Source: Azospirillum sp. TSO35-2 (lineage in GTDB: Bacteria > Pseudomonadota > Alphaproteobacteria > Azospirillales > Azospirillaceae). Taken from it: a stretch of 64,000 nucleotides of DNA. Each line of letters begins with the position of its first letter. Within the stretch, counting starts at the first letter, position 1. The stretch is taken from contig NZ_LGRA01000008.1 of NCBI RefSeq assembly GCF_003116095.1, forward strand, positions 76,077-140,076. The letters are read 5' to 3'. The notes beneath the pieces were generated by a model that was not told where the DNA came from, ran no database searches, and saw only the letters and a program-made list of their open reading frames with translations. The translations under genes and the position numbers were made by a program. Positions 8,347-16,911 of this stretch are shown piece by piece.

Positions 8347-10659
8347 GTGAGACCAAGCGACAGCTCCGCACCTCCCCCAGACGCGCGGCCCGCCGCGCCG
8401 CCGGACGCGCAACCGGGCACCCCGCCGACGCGCTGGATGGCCGATCTGCGCGCCAGCCGGCCGCTGCGCATCCTGCTGTTCATCGGCATGGTGTCGGTCG
8501 CCGTCGTGCTGGCGGCGACCGTCCACTACATCGGCAGCATGCGCGCCCGCGAACTGGCGGGGGCCGAGCGCGAGCTGTCGACCCTGAACCTGTCGCTGGC
8601 GGAGCAGACGGCGCGCGCGATGCAGAGCGTCGATCTGGTGCTGACCAACATCATCGACCAGTTGAAGGCCGACCGGATCACCAGCGCGGAGGATTTCCGC
8701 CGCCGGCTGGCCGGCTCCGACACCCATCTGATGCTGAAGGCGCGGATCACCGGGGTGCCGCAGCTCGACGCGGTGACGATGATCGACGTCGACGGCCGCC
8801 TCGTCAATTTCTCGCGCTATTTCCCGATCCCGACGGTCGACGTGTCCGACCGCGACTATTTCGCCTATCTGCGCGACCACGACACCGACCAGCCCTTCAT
8901 CAGCGAGCCGGTGCGCAACCGCGGCAACGGCAGTTGGACGATCTATCTGGCCCGCCGGGTCAGCGGGCCGGACGGCGCCTTCGCCGGCCTGGTGCTCGGC
9001 GCCATCGAACTGAGCTATTTCGAGGCGCTGTACAAGGCGCTGCAACCCGAGGCGGACGGCAGCATCAGCCTGTGGCGGCGCGACGGCATCCTGCTGTCCC
9101 GCTACCCGACGCTGCCCGGCGTCGGCGAGCCGCTGGGGCGACGCCACTTTCTGGAAGTGCTGTCGCAACGGAACAACGGGGTGTTCCTTGCTCCCGGCGG
9201 GCTGGACGACGGCGTCGCCCGGTTGGTGGCGACGCGGGCGCTGCCCGACTATCCGCTGGTCGTCAACGTGACGCGGACGCTGGACGGGGTGCTGGCCGGC
9301 TGGCGGTTGCAGGCGTGGTCGTTCGCCGCCGCGGGGCTGGTCGGGATCGCGGCGCTGCTGCTGGCGCTGTGGGCGCTGGCCCGCCAGTTCCGCGCCTACG
9401 AGGCGGCGACCCAGGCGATGGACGCCGCCCGCCGGGCGGTGGAGGGTCGCGAGCAGGCCGAGCACGCCCTGCGCCAGAGCCAGAAGATGGAGGCGATCGG
9501 CCAGTTGACCGGCGGCGTCGCCCACGACTTCAACAACCTGCTGCAGGCCATCGGCATCAACCTCCACGTCATCGAGAGCCGCAGCGACGACGAGCGTGTC
9601 GTCGGTCCGGCCCGGCTGGCCTTGCAGGCGGTGGAACGCGGCGCCACCCTGACCCAGCATCTGCTCGCCTTCTCGCGCCGGCAGCAGTTGCGGCCGGCGA
9701 TGGTCGACGTCGACGAACTGGTCGGCCGGCTGTGCCGGCTGCTCGACCGCACGCTGGGCTCGTCGGTGCGGCTGGAGGTGCATGTCGATCCCGCCCTGTG
9801 GCCGGCGATGATCGACCCGACCCAGTTGGAGATGGCGCTGCTGAACCTGGCGCTGAACGCCCGCGACGCCATGCCCGGCGGCGGCACGCTGTGGATCCTG
9901 GCGGAAAACCGGACGAGCGGCGGCACCGATCCGGCCACCGGCCTCGCCGCCACCGGCTTGGCGCCGGGCGACTATGTCGCGGTGCGGGTGCGCGACACCG
10001 GCACCGGCATGCCGCCGGAGGTCGCGGCCCGCGCCTTCGAGCCCTTCTTCACCACCAAGGAGGTCGGGCGCGGCACCGGACTCGGCCTCAGCATGGTGCA
10101 TGGGCTGGCCACCCAGTCCGGTGGCGGCGTCACGCTGGACAGCCGGCCGGGCAAGGGGACGACGGTGACGCTCTACCTGCCGCGCGCCCACCGCGGCAGC
10201 GGCGCGGAGGACGGCGCCGCCCAGGCCGCGGCCCAAGCCGGGGACGGCGAGCCGAACGCCGCGTTGTCCACCGATCCGGTGACCGGAGGCGGCTGCGTCA
10301 TCCTGCTGGTGGAGGACGAGGAGCTGGTGCGCACCGCGACCGCCGACTATCTGGTTCAGGCCGGCTTCTCGGTGCGCGAGGCGGCCGACGCGCACGGAGC
10401 GCTGACGCTGCTCGACGGCGGCTTCCAGCCGGACGTGATCGTCACCGACCACATGATGCCGGGCATGACCGGGCTGGACATGGCCCGGGCGCTGCGCACC
10501 CGCGGCGACGCGACGCCGATCCTGATGGTCACCGGCTATGCCGAGGACCTGACCTTCTCGGCCGCCGGGAGGGAGGTCGGGATGACCGTGCTGTCCAAGC
10601 CGATCGAGCCGTCCCGGCTGGCGCGCTCCATCCGCGACCGGGTGCAGGCGGCCGGCTGA
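8347..10659 (+). CDS. Membrane hybrid histidine kinase with receiver domain
   Basis: About 770 residues. A transmembrane segment ('ILLFIGMVSVAVVLAATVHYIG') is followed by a large periplasmic dCache-like sensor containing 'DVSDRDYFAYLRDH', a second transmembrane segment, and a cytoplasmic kinase. The H-box is 'GGVAHDFNNLLQAI', the N-box 'LNLALNARDAMPGGG', then 'VRDTGTGMPPEV' and 'GTGLGLSMVHGL'. The C-terminal receiver has the acidic pair 'VEDEE', phospho-acceptor Asp in 'VIVTDHMMPGMTG' and Lys in 'LSKPI'. All catalytic residues look intact. The start is uncertain: GTG 8347 is used here, TTG 8293 is in frame upstream and ATG 8437 downstream. No cognate regulator is adjacent and the signal is unknown. 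Confidence 0.9.
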   Translation: MRPSDSSAPPPDARPAAPPDAQPGTPPTRWMADLRASRPLRILLFIGMVSVAVVLAATVHYIGSMRARELAGAERELSTLNLSLAEQTARAMQSVDLVLTNIIDQLKADRITSAEDFRRRLAGSDTHLMLKARITGVPQLDAVTMIDVDGRLVNFSRYFPIPTVDVSDRDYFAYLRDHDTDQPFISEPVRNRGNGSWTIYLARRVSGPDGAFAGLVLGAIELSYFEALYKALQPEADGSISLWRRDGILLSRYPTLPGVGEPLGRRHFLEVLSQRNNGVFLAPGGLDDGVARLVATRALPDYPLVVNVTRTLDGVLAGWRLQAWSFAAAGLVGIAALLLALWALARQFRAYEAATQAMDAARRAVEGREQAEHALRQSQKMEAIGQLTGGVAHDFNNLLQAIGINLHVIESRSDDERVVGPARLALQAVERGATLTQHLLAFSRRQQLRPAMVDVDELVGRLCRLLDRTLGSSVRLEVHVDPALWPAMIDPTQLEMALLNLALNARDAMPGGGTLWILAENRTSGGTDPATGLAATGLAPGDYVAVRVRDTGTGMPPEVAARAFEPFFTTKEVGRGTGLGLSMVHGLATQSGGGVTLDSRPGKGTTVTLYLPRAHRGSGAEDGAAQAAAQAGDGEPNAALSTDPVTGGGCVILLVEDEELVRTATADYLVQAGFSVREAADAHGALTLLDGGFQPDVIVTDHMMPGMTGLDMARALRTRGDATPILMVTGYAEDLTFSAAGREVGMTVLSKPIEPSRLARSIRDRVQAAG

Positions 10660-10740
10660 AACAAGGGGCCGGCGGGAACAGACGGGCGCCATCCGGCGTT
10701 GGAAGGGGCGACCTTCCCCCAACCTGGAATCGGAGCCGCC

Positions 10741-11055
10741 ATGAGCGCCCAATCGACGATCCGCCATGCCTACGACAGCATGACCGAAGGCAGCACCAAC
10801 CTCAGCATGGGCGAGCGCATCGTCTCCACCGGCCTCGGCCTCGCCGTCGCCGCCGGCGGCCTGCGCAAGGGGGCGAGCGTCCCCGGCGCCATCATGGGGC
10901 TGGTCGGCGCCGCCCTGGTCGCCCGTGGCATGAGCGGTCATTGCCCGATCAAGGAACGGCTGTCCGGCGACCATCAGGACCATATCGGTCACGACGACGG
11001 GTCCTATGGCGCCTCGCCAGGCGTCGGGCGTTCCGTGATGGCGGATCAGCACTGA
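10741..11055 (+). CDS. Small YgaP-like (DUF2892) transmembrane protein
   Basis: A 104-residue protein with 'NLSMGERIVSTGLGLAVAAGGL' and 'PGAIMGLVGAALVARGMSGHCPIKERL'. These are the two hydrophobic hairpin segments and the 'GHCP' motif of the DUF2892/YgaP-like inner-membrane family. The N-terminal 25 residues are polar. The C-terminal tail is rich in His and Asp ('DHQDHIGHDD'). ATG 10741 follows GGAG at a usable distance; an upstream in-frame ATG at 10699 would add 14 unlikely residues. Function unknown. It stands between a hybrid kinase and ggt in the same direction, but with gaps that do not force an operon. Confidence 0.75.
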   Translation: MSAQSTIRHAYDSMTEGSTNLSMGERIVSTGLGLAVAAGGLRKGASVPGAIMGLVGAALVARGMSGHCPIKERLSGDHQDHIGHDDGSYGASPGVGRSVMADQH

Positions 11056-11247
11056 CCGGCGGCGTGGGGCCACAGCCGTTCACCAATGGTCGCACCCCAT
11101 TCACCGGGATGAGCCACGCCATTGACCCTTATGGTGAATTGTTGGGCAGACCAGCGACAGGCTGATGGCGGGGCCCCGCGGGTGTGTCATCCTGCCCACC
11201 CGTGCCGGCGCCCCGCACCTGTCGTCCCGTTCAGGAGATTCACCCCC

Positions 11248-13035
11248 ATGCGGTTCCCCGCTTTCCGGTCCCGATCCGCCGTTGCGGCCGTGGTGGCGCT
11301 GTGCGTCGGGTTGCCGACGGCGCTGCCGGTGCCGGCCTTCGCGCAGACGGCCCCCACCGCCGCGGCGCCGGCCGCGGCGCTGCCGCCGGTCCGCTACGAC
11401 GTCGACGACGACATCTTCCATCCCGCCCGCGCGGCGAACGGGATGGTCGCGTCGGAGCACCGGCTGGCGACCGAGATCGGTGTCGACATCCTCAAGCGCG
11501 GCGGCAACGCCGTCGACGCGGCGGTCGCCGTCGGCTTCGCGCTGGCGGTGGTGCTGCCGAACGCCGGCAACGTCGGCGGCGGCGGCTTCATGATCGTCCA
11601 TGATGCCAAGACCGGGAAGGACGTCGCCATCGACTTCCGCGAGATGGCCCCGGCCAAGGCCTTCCGCGACATGTACCTGGACGACCAGGGCAAGGTGGCG
11701 GCCGACCGCTCGCTCTACACCCATCTGGCGGTCGGCATCCCCGGCACCGTCGCCGGGCTGACCCACGCCCAGGAAAAATACGGCACGCTGCCGCTGGCCG
11801 AGGTTATGGCGCCGGCGATCAAGCTGGCGCGCGAGGGCTACACCGTCACCCCGCAGCTCGCCGGCCTGCTGGAGGTCGAGCGTGACCATCTGGCCAAGTG
11901 GGACGCCACCCGCGCCATCTTCTTCAAGGGCGACCGCCCGCTGACCGCGGGCGAGACGCTGGTCAACACCGACCTCGCCGACTCGCTGGAGATGATCGCC
12001 CGGCAGGGGGCGAAGGCCTTCTACGAGGGGCCGATCGCCGACAGGATCGCCGCGGAGATGGCGGCGCACGGCGGCGGCATCACCAAGGACGACCTGAAGG
12101 CCTACAAGGTGGTGGAGCGCGAGCCGGTGTCGGGCACCTACCGCGGCTACACGGTCAAGTCGATGCCGCCGCCCAGCTCCGGCGGGACGCACATCATCCA
12201 GATGCTGAACATCCTGGAACGCTGGCCGCTGAAGGATTACGGCCCCGACAGCGCCAGGACGATCCACCTGATGGCGGAGGCGATGAAGCTGGCCTACGCC
12301 GACCGCTCCGAGTATCTGGGCGATCCCGACTTCATCAAGGTGCCGGTGAAGGGGCTGACCTCGCGCGCCTACGCCGACGAGCTGGCGGCGAAGATCGACC
12401 CGGAGAAGGCCACCCCGGCCGGCAGCATCAAGCCCGGCAAGCCGGCCCCCTATGAAAGCGACCAGACCACCCATTTCTCGGTCGCCGACGCCCAGGGCGA
12501 CGTGGTCAGCACCACCTACACCCTCAACCTCAACTTCGGCAGCGGCATCGTCGCCGCCGGCACCGGCATCCTGCTGAACAACGAGATGGACGACTTCTCG
12601 GCCAAGCCGGGCGTGCCCAACGCCTTCGGGCTGATCGGCGGCGACGCCAACGCGATCCAGCCCTACAAGCGGCCGCTCAGCTCGATGTCGCCGACCATCG
12701 TGCTGAAGGACGGCAAGCCCTGGCTGGTCACCGGCAGCCCGGGCGGCAGCCGCATCATCACCACGACCATGGAAACCGTGATCGACCACATCGATTTCGG
12801 CTTGAACCCGGCGGAAGCCGCCGCCCTGCCGCGCGTCCATCACCAATGGACCCCCGACGAGCTGCGGGTGGAGAAGGGCCTGAGCCCCGACACCGTCCGG
12901 CTGTTGCAGCAGATGGGCCACAAGGTGGTGGTGAAGCCGACGATGGGCCGCACCCAGACCATCCAGCGGCGCGACGACGGGCTGTACGGCTATTCCGACC
13001 CGCGCAACCCCGACGGCATGACCCTCGGGTACTGA
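11248..13035 (+). CDS. ggt: Gamma-glutamyltransferase
   Basis: A 595-residue periplasmic enzyme that cleaves or transfers the gamma-glutamyl group of glutathione. The signal peptide ends near 'PVPAFAQTAP'. The large subunit contains 'ASEHRLATEIGVDILKRGGN'. The autocleavage site is 'DQTTHFSV', in which the second Thr becomes the N-terminal nucleophile of the small subunit. Substrate-binding 'PLSSMSPTIV' and the oxyanion segment 'GSPGGSRIITT' are present. The length matches the family. ATG 11248 is preceded by CAGGAGA. A GC-rich inverted repeat follows the stop codon. The role is probably glutathione turnover or scavenging of gamma-glutamyl peptides. Confidence 0.96.
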   Translation: MRFPAFRSRSAVAAVVALCVGLPTALPVPAFAQTAPTAAAPAAALPPVRYDVDDDIFHPARAANGMVASEHRLATEIGVDILKRGGNAVDAAVAVGFALAVVLPNAGNVGGGGFMIVHDAKTGKDVAIDFREMAPAKAFRDMYLDDQGKVAADRSLYTHLAVGIPGTVAGLTHAQEKYGTLPLAEVMAPAIKLAREGYTVTPQLAGLLEVERDHLAKWDATRAIFFKGDRPLTAGETLVNTDLADSLEMIARQGAKAFYEGPIADRIAAEMAAHGGGITKDDLKAYKVVEREPVSGTYRGYTVKSMPPPSSGGTHIIQMLNILERWPLKDYGPDSARTIHLMAEAMKLAYADRSEYLGDPDFIKVPVKGLTSRAYADELAAKIDPEKATPAGSIKPGKPAPYESDQTTHFSVADAQGDVVSTTYTLNLNFGSGIVAAGTGILLNNEMDDFSAKPGVPNAFGLIGGDANAIQPYKRPLSSMSPTIVLKDGKPWLVTGSPGGSRIITTTMETVIDHIDFGLNPAEAAALPRVHHQWTPDELRVEKGLSPDTVRLLQQMGHKVVVKPTMGRTQTIQRRDDGLYGYSDPRNPDGMTLGY

Positions 13036-13045
13036 CCGGATGGCC

Positions 13046-13080
13046 GGACCGGCGCCCGCGACCGCTGCGGGTGCCGGTCC
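13046..13080 (+). terminator. Putative hairpin terminator after ggt
   Basis: Arms GGACCGGC plus CCCGC pair with GCGGG plus GCCGGTCC around a 7-base loop, with one internal mismatch. It begins 10 bases after the ggt stop. No T-run follows, so it may instead protect the mRNA 3' end. Confidence 0.45.
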
Positions 13081-13225
13081 GCCGTTACAATTCCCGTATA
13101 CAAAGAAAAAACGGCGTGCTTTGGTACCCGGTGATCCGCCGTGCCCGATGGGCGCGGCAACGGAACAGTTGGCTTAAGGCGGGCCGGTCGGTTAGCCTTT
13201 GCAGGAGTGAACCGGAGCATTTGCC

Positions 13226-13621
13226 GTGGATAAGGCCTTGGTCGAAAAGAACCGCGAATGGACCTTTCAGCGTGAAGGAAGGCCGCCCGTCAGCATCCGG
13301 GTCGCCGATTTCGAACGCGAGGGAAAACGCATCGTCGCCTTCCTGGAGCAGACGGACATCGCCAAAGCGGCGGGGACGCCCCAGCCAGCCGTGAACGAGT
13401 GGCCGGGCATCGCCGAAGCCTACGCGAAGGAGCAGGGCGTCACGCTCGGCGACATCTATTGGTACGAGCTGCACCCGCGCCGCTTCGCCAACGGTCGGCC
13501 CAACGTGTCGGAATACCGGCCCGGCAACGCCGAATGGCGGTTCGAAACCAGCATCCCGCTCGCCCGCGCCATCGTCGAGCAGCTGGGCTTCGATCCCGAC
13601 AACCTGCCGCTGGATATCTGA
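13226..13621 (+). CDS. Hypothetical protein
   Basis: A 131-residue soluble protein with no signal peptide or membrane segment. It starts at GTG 13226 with GGAG upstream. Visible features are a charged N-terminus ('DKALVEKNREWTFQ'), a conserved-looking 'WYELHPRRFANGRPN' centre, and a C-terminal 'EQLGFDPDNLPLDI'. I do not recognise a family. Codon use matches the neighbours, so it is probably a real gene. It sits alone between ggt and a secreted protein gene. Confidence 0.6.
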   Translation: MDKALVEKNREWTFQREGRPPVSIRVADFEREGKRIVAFLEQTDIAKAAGTPQPAVNEWPGIAEAYAKEQGVTLGDIYWYELHPRRFANGRPNVSEYRPGNAEWRFETSIPLARAIVEQLGFDPDNLPLDI

Positions 13622-13760
13622 GCCGGCCCCGAACCGGCGCTGCCCCCGTGCCCCGATCGCACTGTGATGCGTCGGGGAAGCGGTGTACAATAGTGGCCTT
13701 GCGCGTGCCGGGCGGGCCTCCCGAAGGGGTGCCGTCGCACGCGCGATCGGGAGATGGACG

Positions 13761-14168
13761 ATGAAGACGGTGCGGAGGGCGATCGCCCTGGGTGCTGTGA
13801 TGCTGGCGACCGTGGCGGCCGCCGGGGTGTCCGCGCTGCCGGCGCAGGCGCGCGGCGCATCGGTGTCGATCGGCGTCGGAATCGGACCGGTGTTCCCGGC
13901 CTTCGGCTATTACCATCCCTACCGCTACTACGCGCCGCCGCCGGTGGTGATGTACGCCCCGCCGCCGCCGGTCGTGTACGCGCCGCCACCCGAGGTGGTC
14001 TATGCCCCGCCGCCGATGGCCGCCGACCCGGCCGGTCCGGTCTATCTGTCGCGCAGCGGCCAGCAGTGCCGCGAGTACCAGAGCCGGGCGACGGTCGGCG
14101 GACGGATGCAGTCGGTTTACGGCACCGCCTGCCTGCAGCCCGACGGGACCTGGCGCATCGTCAACTGA
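13761..14168 (+). CDS. Secreted Pro/Tyr-rich protein with 17-kDa antigen-like C-terminus
   Basis: A 135-residue exported protein. The signal peptide covers about residues 1-31 ('AGVSALPAQARGA'). A low-complexity Pro/Tyr section follows ('YYAPPPVVMYAPPPPVVYAP'), then a C-terminal module 'QQCREYQSRATVGGRMQSVYG' with a second Cys in 'TACLQPDGTW'. That module resembles the end of 17-kDa surface antigen and RT0821/Lpp0805-type proteins of alphaproteobacteria. The role in the cell envelope is not known. I use ATG 13761; an earlier in-frame ATG at 13683 would spoil the signal peptide. The gene converges on the HD-GYP regulator. Confidence 0.72.
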   Translation: MKTVRRAIALGAVMLATVAAAGVSALPAQARGASVSIGVGIGPVFPAFGYYHPYRYYAPPPVVMYAPPPPVVYAPPPEVVYAPPPMAADPAGPVYLSRSGQQCREYQSRATVGGRMQSVYGTACLQPDGTWRIVN

Positions 14169-14190
14169 TGCACCGGTGCGGCGCCGCGCC

Positions 14191-15252
14191 TCACGCGTCG
14201 ACGGGGTGGAGGTCCGGCAGTTCGTCGGCGTAGGTGCGGTGGATCTCGCAGACCTCGTCCCAGCGCGACAGGAAGGCGTCGAGCAGGGCCGGGTCGAAGT
14301 GGCGGCCGCGGTTCTGCACCATGAAGGCCCGCGCCTCGTCCAGCGACCAGGATCGTTTGTAGGGGCGGGCGGAGGTCAGCGCGTCGAACACGTCGGCGAT
14401 GGCGACGATGCGGCCGGACACCGGGATGGCCGTCCCGGCCAGAGCGTTGGGATAACCGGTGCCGTCGAACTTCTCGTGGTGGTTCAGCGCGATTTCCGCC
14501 GCCAGCCGCAGCAGCGGGATGGCGCTGTCGGCCAGGATGCCGTGGCCGATCGCCGCATGCTGGCGCATCACCGTCAGTTCCTGCGCGGTCAGCCGCCCCG
14601 CCTTCAGCAGGATCATGTCGGGGATGCCGATCTTGCCGATGTCGTGCATCGGGGCCGCCTTCTCCAGCTCCAGGCCGAAGGCGGTGCCATAGCCGGCCGC
14701 CTCGGCGATGATGCGCGAGTAGAGGGCCATGCGCTTGATGTGGGCGCCGGTTTCCGGGTCGCGGTATTCGGCGGCGTTCGACAGGCGGTGGACCAGCTCC
14801 TCGCCCTGGCGCTGAAGCGCGGCGGTCACCCGCTCAACCTCCTCGGCGAGCAGGGCGGCGCGGTCGCGCAGCAGGGCGCGGCTGTGGCGCAGGGCCAGCA
14901 GGTTGCGCAGCCGGGCCTGCACCTCCGGCAGGATGATCGGCTTGGTCAGGAAATCGTTGCAACCCTCGTCGAGCGCCAGCACGCGGATGTCCACCGCGGT
15001 GTTGGCGGTGATCATCACCACCGGCACGGTGTCCAGCCGGCTGTCGCCGCGGATGTGGCGCAACAGGTCGATGCCGTCCATGTCCGGCATCATCTGGTCC
15101 AGCAGGACCAGATCGGGCTCGTGGTCGCGCAGCCAGGCCACGGCGTCCAGCGGGTTGTCCATCGTGACCGGGTCGGCATCGTCCAGGCGACGGACCACGG
15201 CGGCCATGATGAGCAGGTTGGTGCGGTCGTCGTCGACGATCAGGATCTTCAT
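14191..15252 (-). CDS. Response regulator with HD-GYP phosphodiesterase domain
   Basis: A 353-residue RpfG-like protein. Residues 1-120 form a receiver: 'LIVDDDRTN', phospho-acceptor Asp in 'LVLLDQMMPDMDG', Lys in 'FLTKPI'. A coiled linker leads to an HD-GYP domain with 'GAHIKRMALYSR', the HD pair in 'MHDIGKIGIPD', and 'HHEKFDGTGYP' carrying the GYP motif. All metal-ligand positions appear intact, so it probably hydrolyses cyclic di-GMP. The start overlaps the stop of the upstream receiver gene (ATGA), which indicates co-translation. Controlled turnover of c-di-GMP fits the PilZ-tailed chemoreceptor 7 kb away; that link is inference. Confidence 0.93.
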   Translation of the reverse strand: MKILIVDDDRTNLLIMAAVVRRLDDADPVTMDNPLDAVAWLRDHEPDLVLLDQMMPDMDGIDLLRHIRGDSRLDTVPVVMITANTAVDIRVLALDEGCNDFLTKPIILPEVQARLRNLLALRHSRALLRDRAALLAEEVERVTAALQRQGEELVHRLSNAAEYRDPETGAHIKRMALYSRIIAEAAGYGTAFGLELEKAAPMHDIGKIGIPDMILLKAGRLTAQELTVMRQHAAIGHGILADSAIPLLRLAAEIALNHHEKFDGTGYPNALAGTAIPVSGRIVAIADVFDALTSARPYKRSWSLDEARAFMVQNRGRHFDPALLDAFLSRWDEVCEIHRTYADELPDLHPVDA

Positions 15253-15719
15253 TCCGCCCCCCCGGTCCGGCGGGCGTCGATCAGCCGCCCGGCTTCCGTC
15301 AGCAGCGCGCCCAGGTCGACCGGCTTCTCGAAGGCCGCCTCGGCGCCCAGCAGGCGGGCCATGCCCGGCAGTTCCATGCGCAGGCGCAGGCTGCCGCCGG
15401 ACACCGCGATCAGCGGCGGGCGCGAGGGCTGCTGCTTCAGCCGCAGGATCACTTCGTAACCGTCGGCCTCCGGCATGATGATGTCGGTCACCACCAGATC
15501 GACCCTGTGGTCGCGCAGGACCGCAAGCGCCGCGTTGCCGTTGTCCGCCTCATGCACCGTGTAGCCGGCGCGGGTGAAGGCGACGCCCACCACGCCGCGA
15601 AAATCGGGATCGTCGTCGACCACCAGGACCGTACCGGCCGACGAGGGAGCCGGAGAGGGTGCCGGCGACGATGCCGAGGGCACGCGGGGGGCGCGCAACT
15701 CGTAAAGTGTCATGTCCAT
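15249..15719 (-). CDS. Single-domain response regulator
   Basis: A 156-residue CheY-like receiver with a flexible Ser/Pro/Ala-rich N-terminal tail of about 28 residues. Conserved positions are present: 'VLVVDDDPDF', phospho-acceptor Asp in 'VVTDIIMPEADG', Ser in 'IAVSGG' and Lys in 'AFEKPVD'. It has no output domain, so it may relay phosphate or regulate its partner. It is translationally coupled to the HD-GYP gene by a 4-base overlap. It is divergent from a LuxR-type regulator across a 282-bp intergenic region that holds an inverted repeat. Confidence 0.9.
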   Translation of the reverse strand: MDMTLYELRAPRVPSASSPAPSPAPSSAGTVLVVDDDPDFRGVVGVAFTRAGYTVHEADNGNAALAVLRDHRVDLVVTDIIMPEADGYEVILRLKQQPSRPPLIAVSGGSLRLRMELPGMARLLGAEAAFEKPVDLGALLTEAGRLIDARRTGGAE

Positions 15720-15843
15720 CGTCGCAGCCTTCGTTCGTTCCGCCTCGCCGCCGCCGTCTCGTGGGTGTCGGCGTGTGGATGCGCACGATAGCGGAAGGCC
15801 GCCGGACGCGCCCCGCGCGCGTGGGATAGCCGGTTCGGGAAAC

Positions 15844-15865
15844 GGGATAGTGGGGATACTATCCC
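15844..15865. promoter_or_regulatory. Operator-like inverted repeat between divergent regulators
   Basis: GGGATAGT and ACTATCCC form a perfect 8-bp inverted repeat around six bases. A third copy of the half-site, GGGATAG, stands at 15823-15829. The repeat lies between the receiver/HD-GYP operon and the LuxR-type gene, so it could bind the LuxR-type regulator itself. No specific factor can be named. Confidence 0.55.
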
Positions 15866-16001
15866 GCCCACGGGAGCGATCCGGCGGAAAATGAACGGCG
15901 TGAAATATGCGCAGCCACGAAAACTTAAGATTTTGGCAGGCATATATTGGTTGGTTGAATATGATAGGATGGTCGGTAGCCGGAGGCGGCGGAGGCGCTT
16001 G

Positions 16002-16733
16002 ATGAGAATTTTGGTGGCGGACGACCATCCCCTGTTTCGGGATGCGCTGGAGCTGTCGGTCCGCCAGGCATGGCCGGATGCCGAGGTCGTGTGCATCGGC
16101 TCGTTGCTGGATCTGCCGGCCGATCCGCCGGGTGCCCTGCCGGGCGCTTCGTCGGCTGCCGCGGTCTTGCGGTACGACCTGATCGTGCTGGACTGGCGCA
16201 TGCCGGGGGCCGAGGACGCCAACCCGGTGAGCGTGCTGCGCCGTGCCGGAATCGAAGGGCCGGTGGCGGTGGTCACCGGGGCCGAGGATCCGGTCACCGC
16301 GCTGGAGGTGCTGCGCTGCGGCGCCGAGGCCTTCCTGCCGAAGACCACGCCGCGCCGGATCCTGGCGCAGGCGTTGCGCCTCGTGGCGGAGGGCGGCAGC
16401 TTCGTGCCGAAATGCGTGGCGCTCGACCTCCTGCAGATGGCCGACCTGACGCTCGACATCGAGGACGCGGAGGAGGGGGAGGCGCCGGCCCTGGATGCCG
16501 ACGGCACCTTGTCCTCCCCCCTGACCGAACGCGAGCAGCAGGTGCTGACGATGCTCGCCACCGGCGCCACCAACAAGGAGATCGGGCGGCATCTCAGCCT
16601 GCAGGAGGTGACGGTGAAACTGCACACCCGCCGCATCCTGCGCAAGCTGGGCGCCCGCAACCGCACCGACGCCGTCCGGCGTGCCCAGACCGCCGGCCTG
16701 CTGTCCCAGGGGCTGGACGCCACGGCGCACTGA
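16002..16733 (+). CDS. LuxR/NarL-type response regulator
   Basis: A 243-residue transcription factor. The receiver starts 'MRILVADDHPLFRDALELSV', with phospho-acceptor Asp in 'LIVLDWRMPG' and Lys in 'FLPKTTP'. The DNA-binding domain is 'LTEREQQVLTMLATGATNKE' followed by 'VTVKLHTRRILRKLG', a canonical GerE helix-turn-helix. ATG 16002 is used because it starts exactly at the receiver and follows GGAGG by seven bases; the frame is open to 15891 but encodes nothing similar. It may respond to one of the kinases downstream in the same direction. Confidence 0.93.
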   Translation: MRILVADDHPLFRDALELSVRQAWPDAEVVCIGSLLDLPADPPGALPGASSAAAVLRYDLIVLDWRMPGAEDANPVSVLRRAGIEGPVAVVTGAEDPVTALEVLRCGAEAFLPKTTPRRILAQALRLVAEGGSFVPKCVALDLLQMADLTLDIEDAEEGEAPALDADGTLSSPLTEREQQVLTMLATGATNKEIGRHLSLQEVTVKLHTRRILRKLGARNRTDAVRRAQTAGLLSQGLDATAH

Positions 16734-16911
16734 CTCCGGCCGGTCTTCGCCGCCCGTGTTCCCCCCGGATGGAATGGGGCGTGATGGAGGAGCGTCTAGG
16801 GCTGGTCCCAAGAGCCGCCGGCGCGATGCGTCTGCTACTCTGCTCCCGCCATCTCGCCGCGATGTCCGTCTGGTTCAGCGGGGGTGCCGCCGGCCCTATT
16901 CCGAGTGTCTG

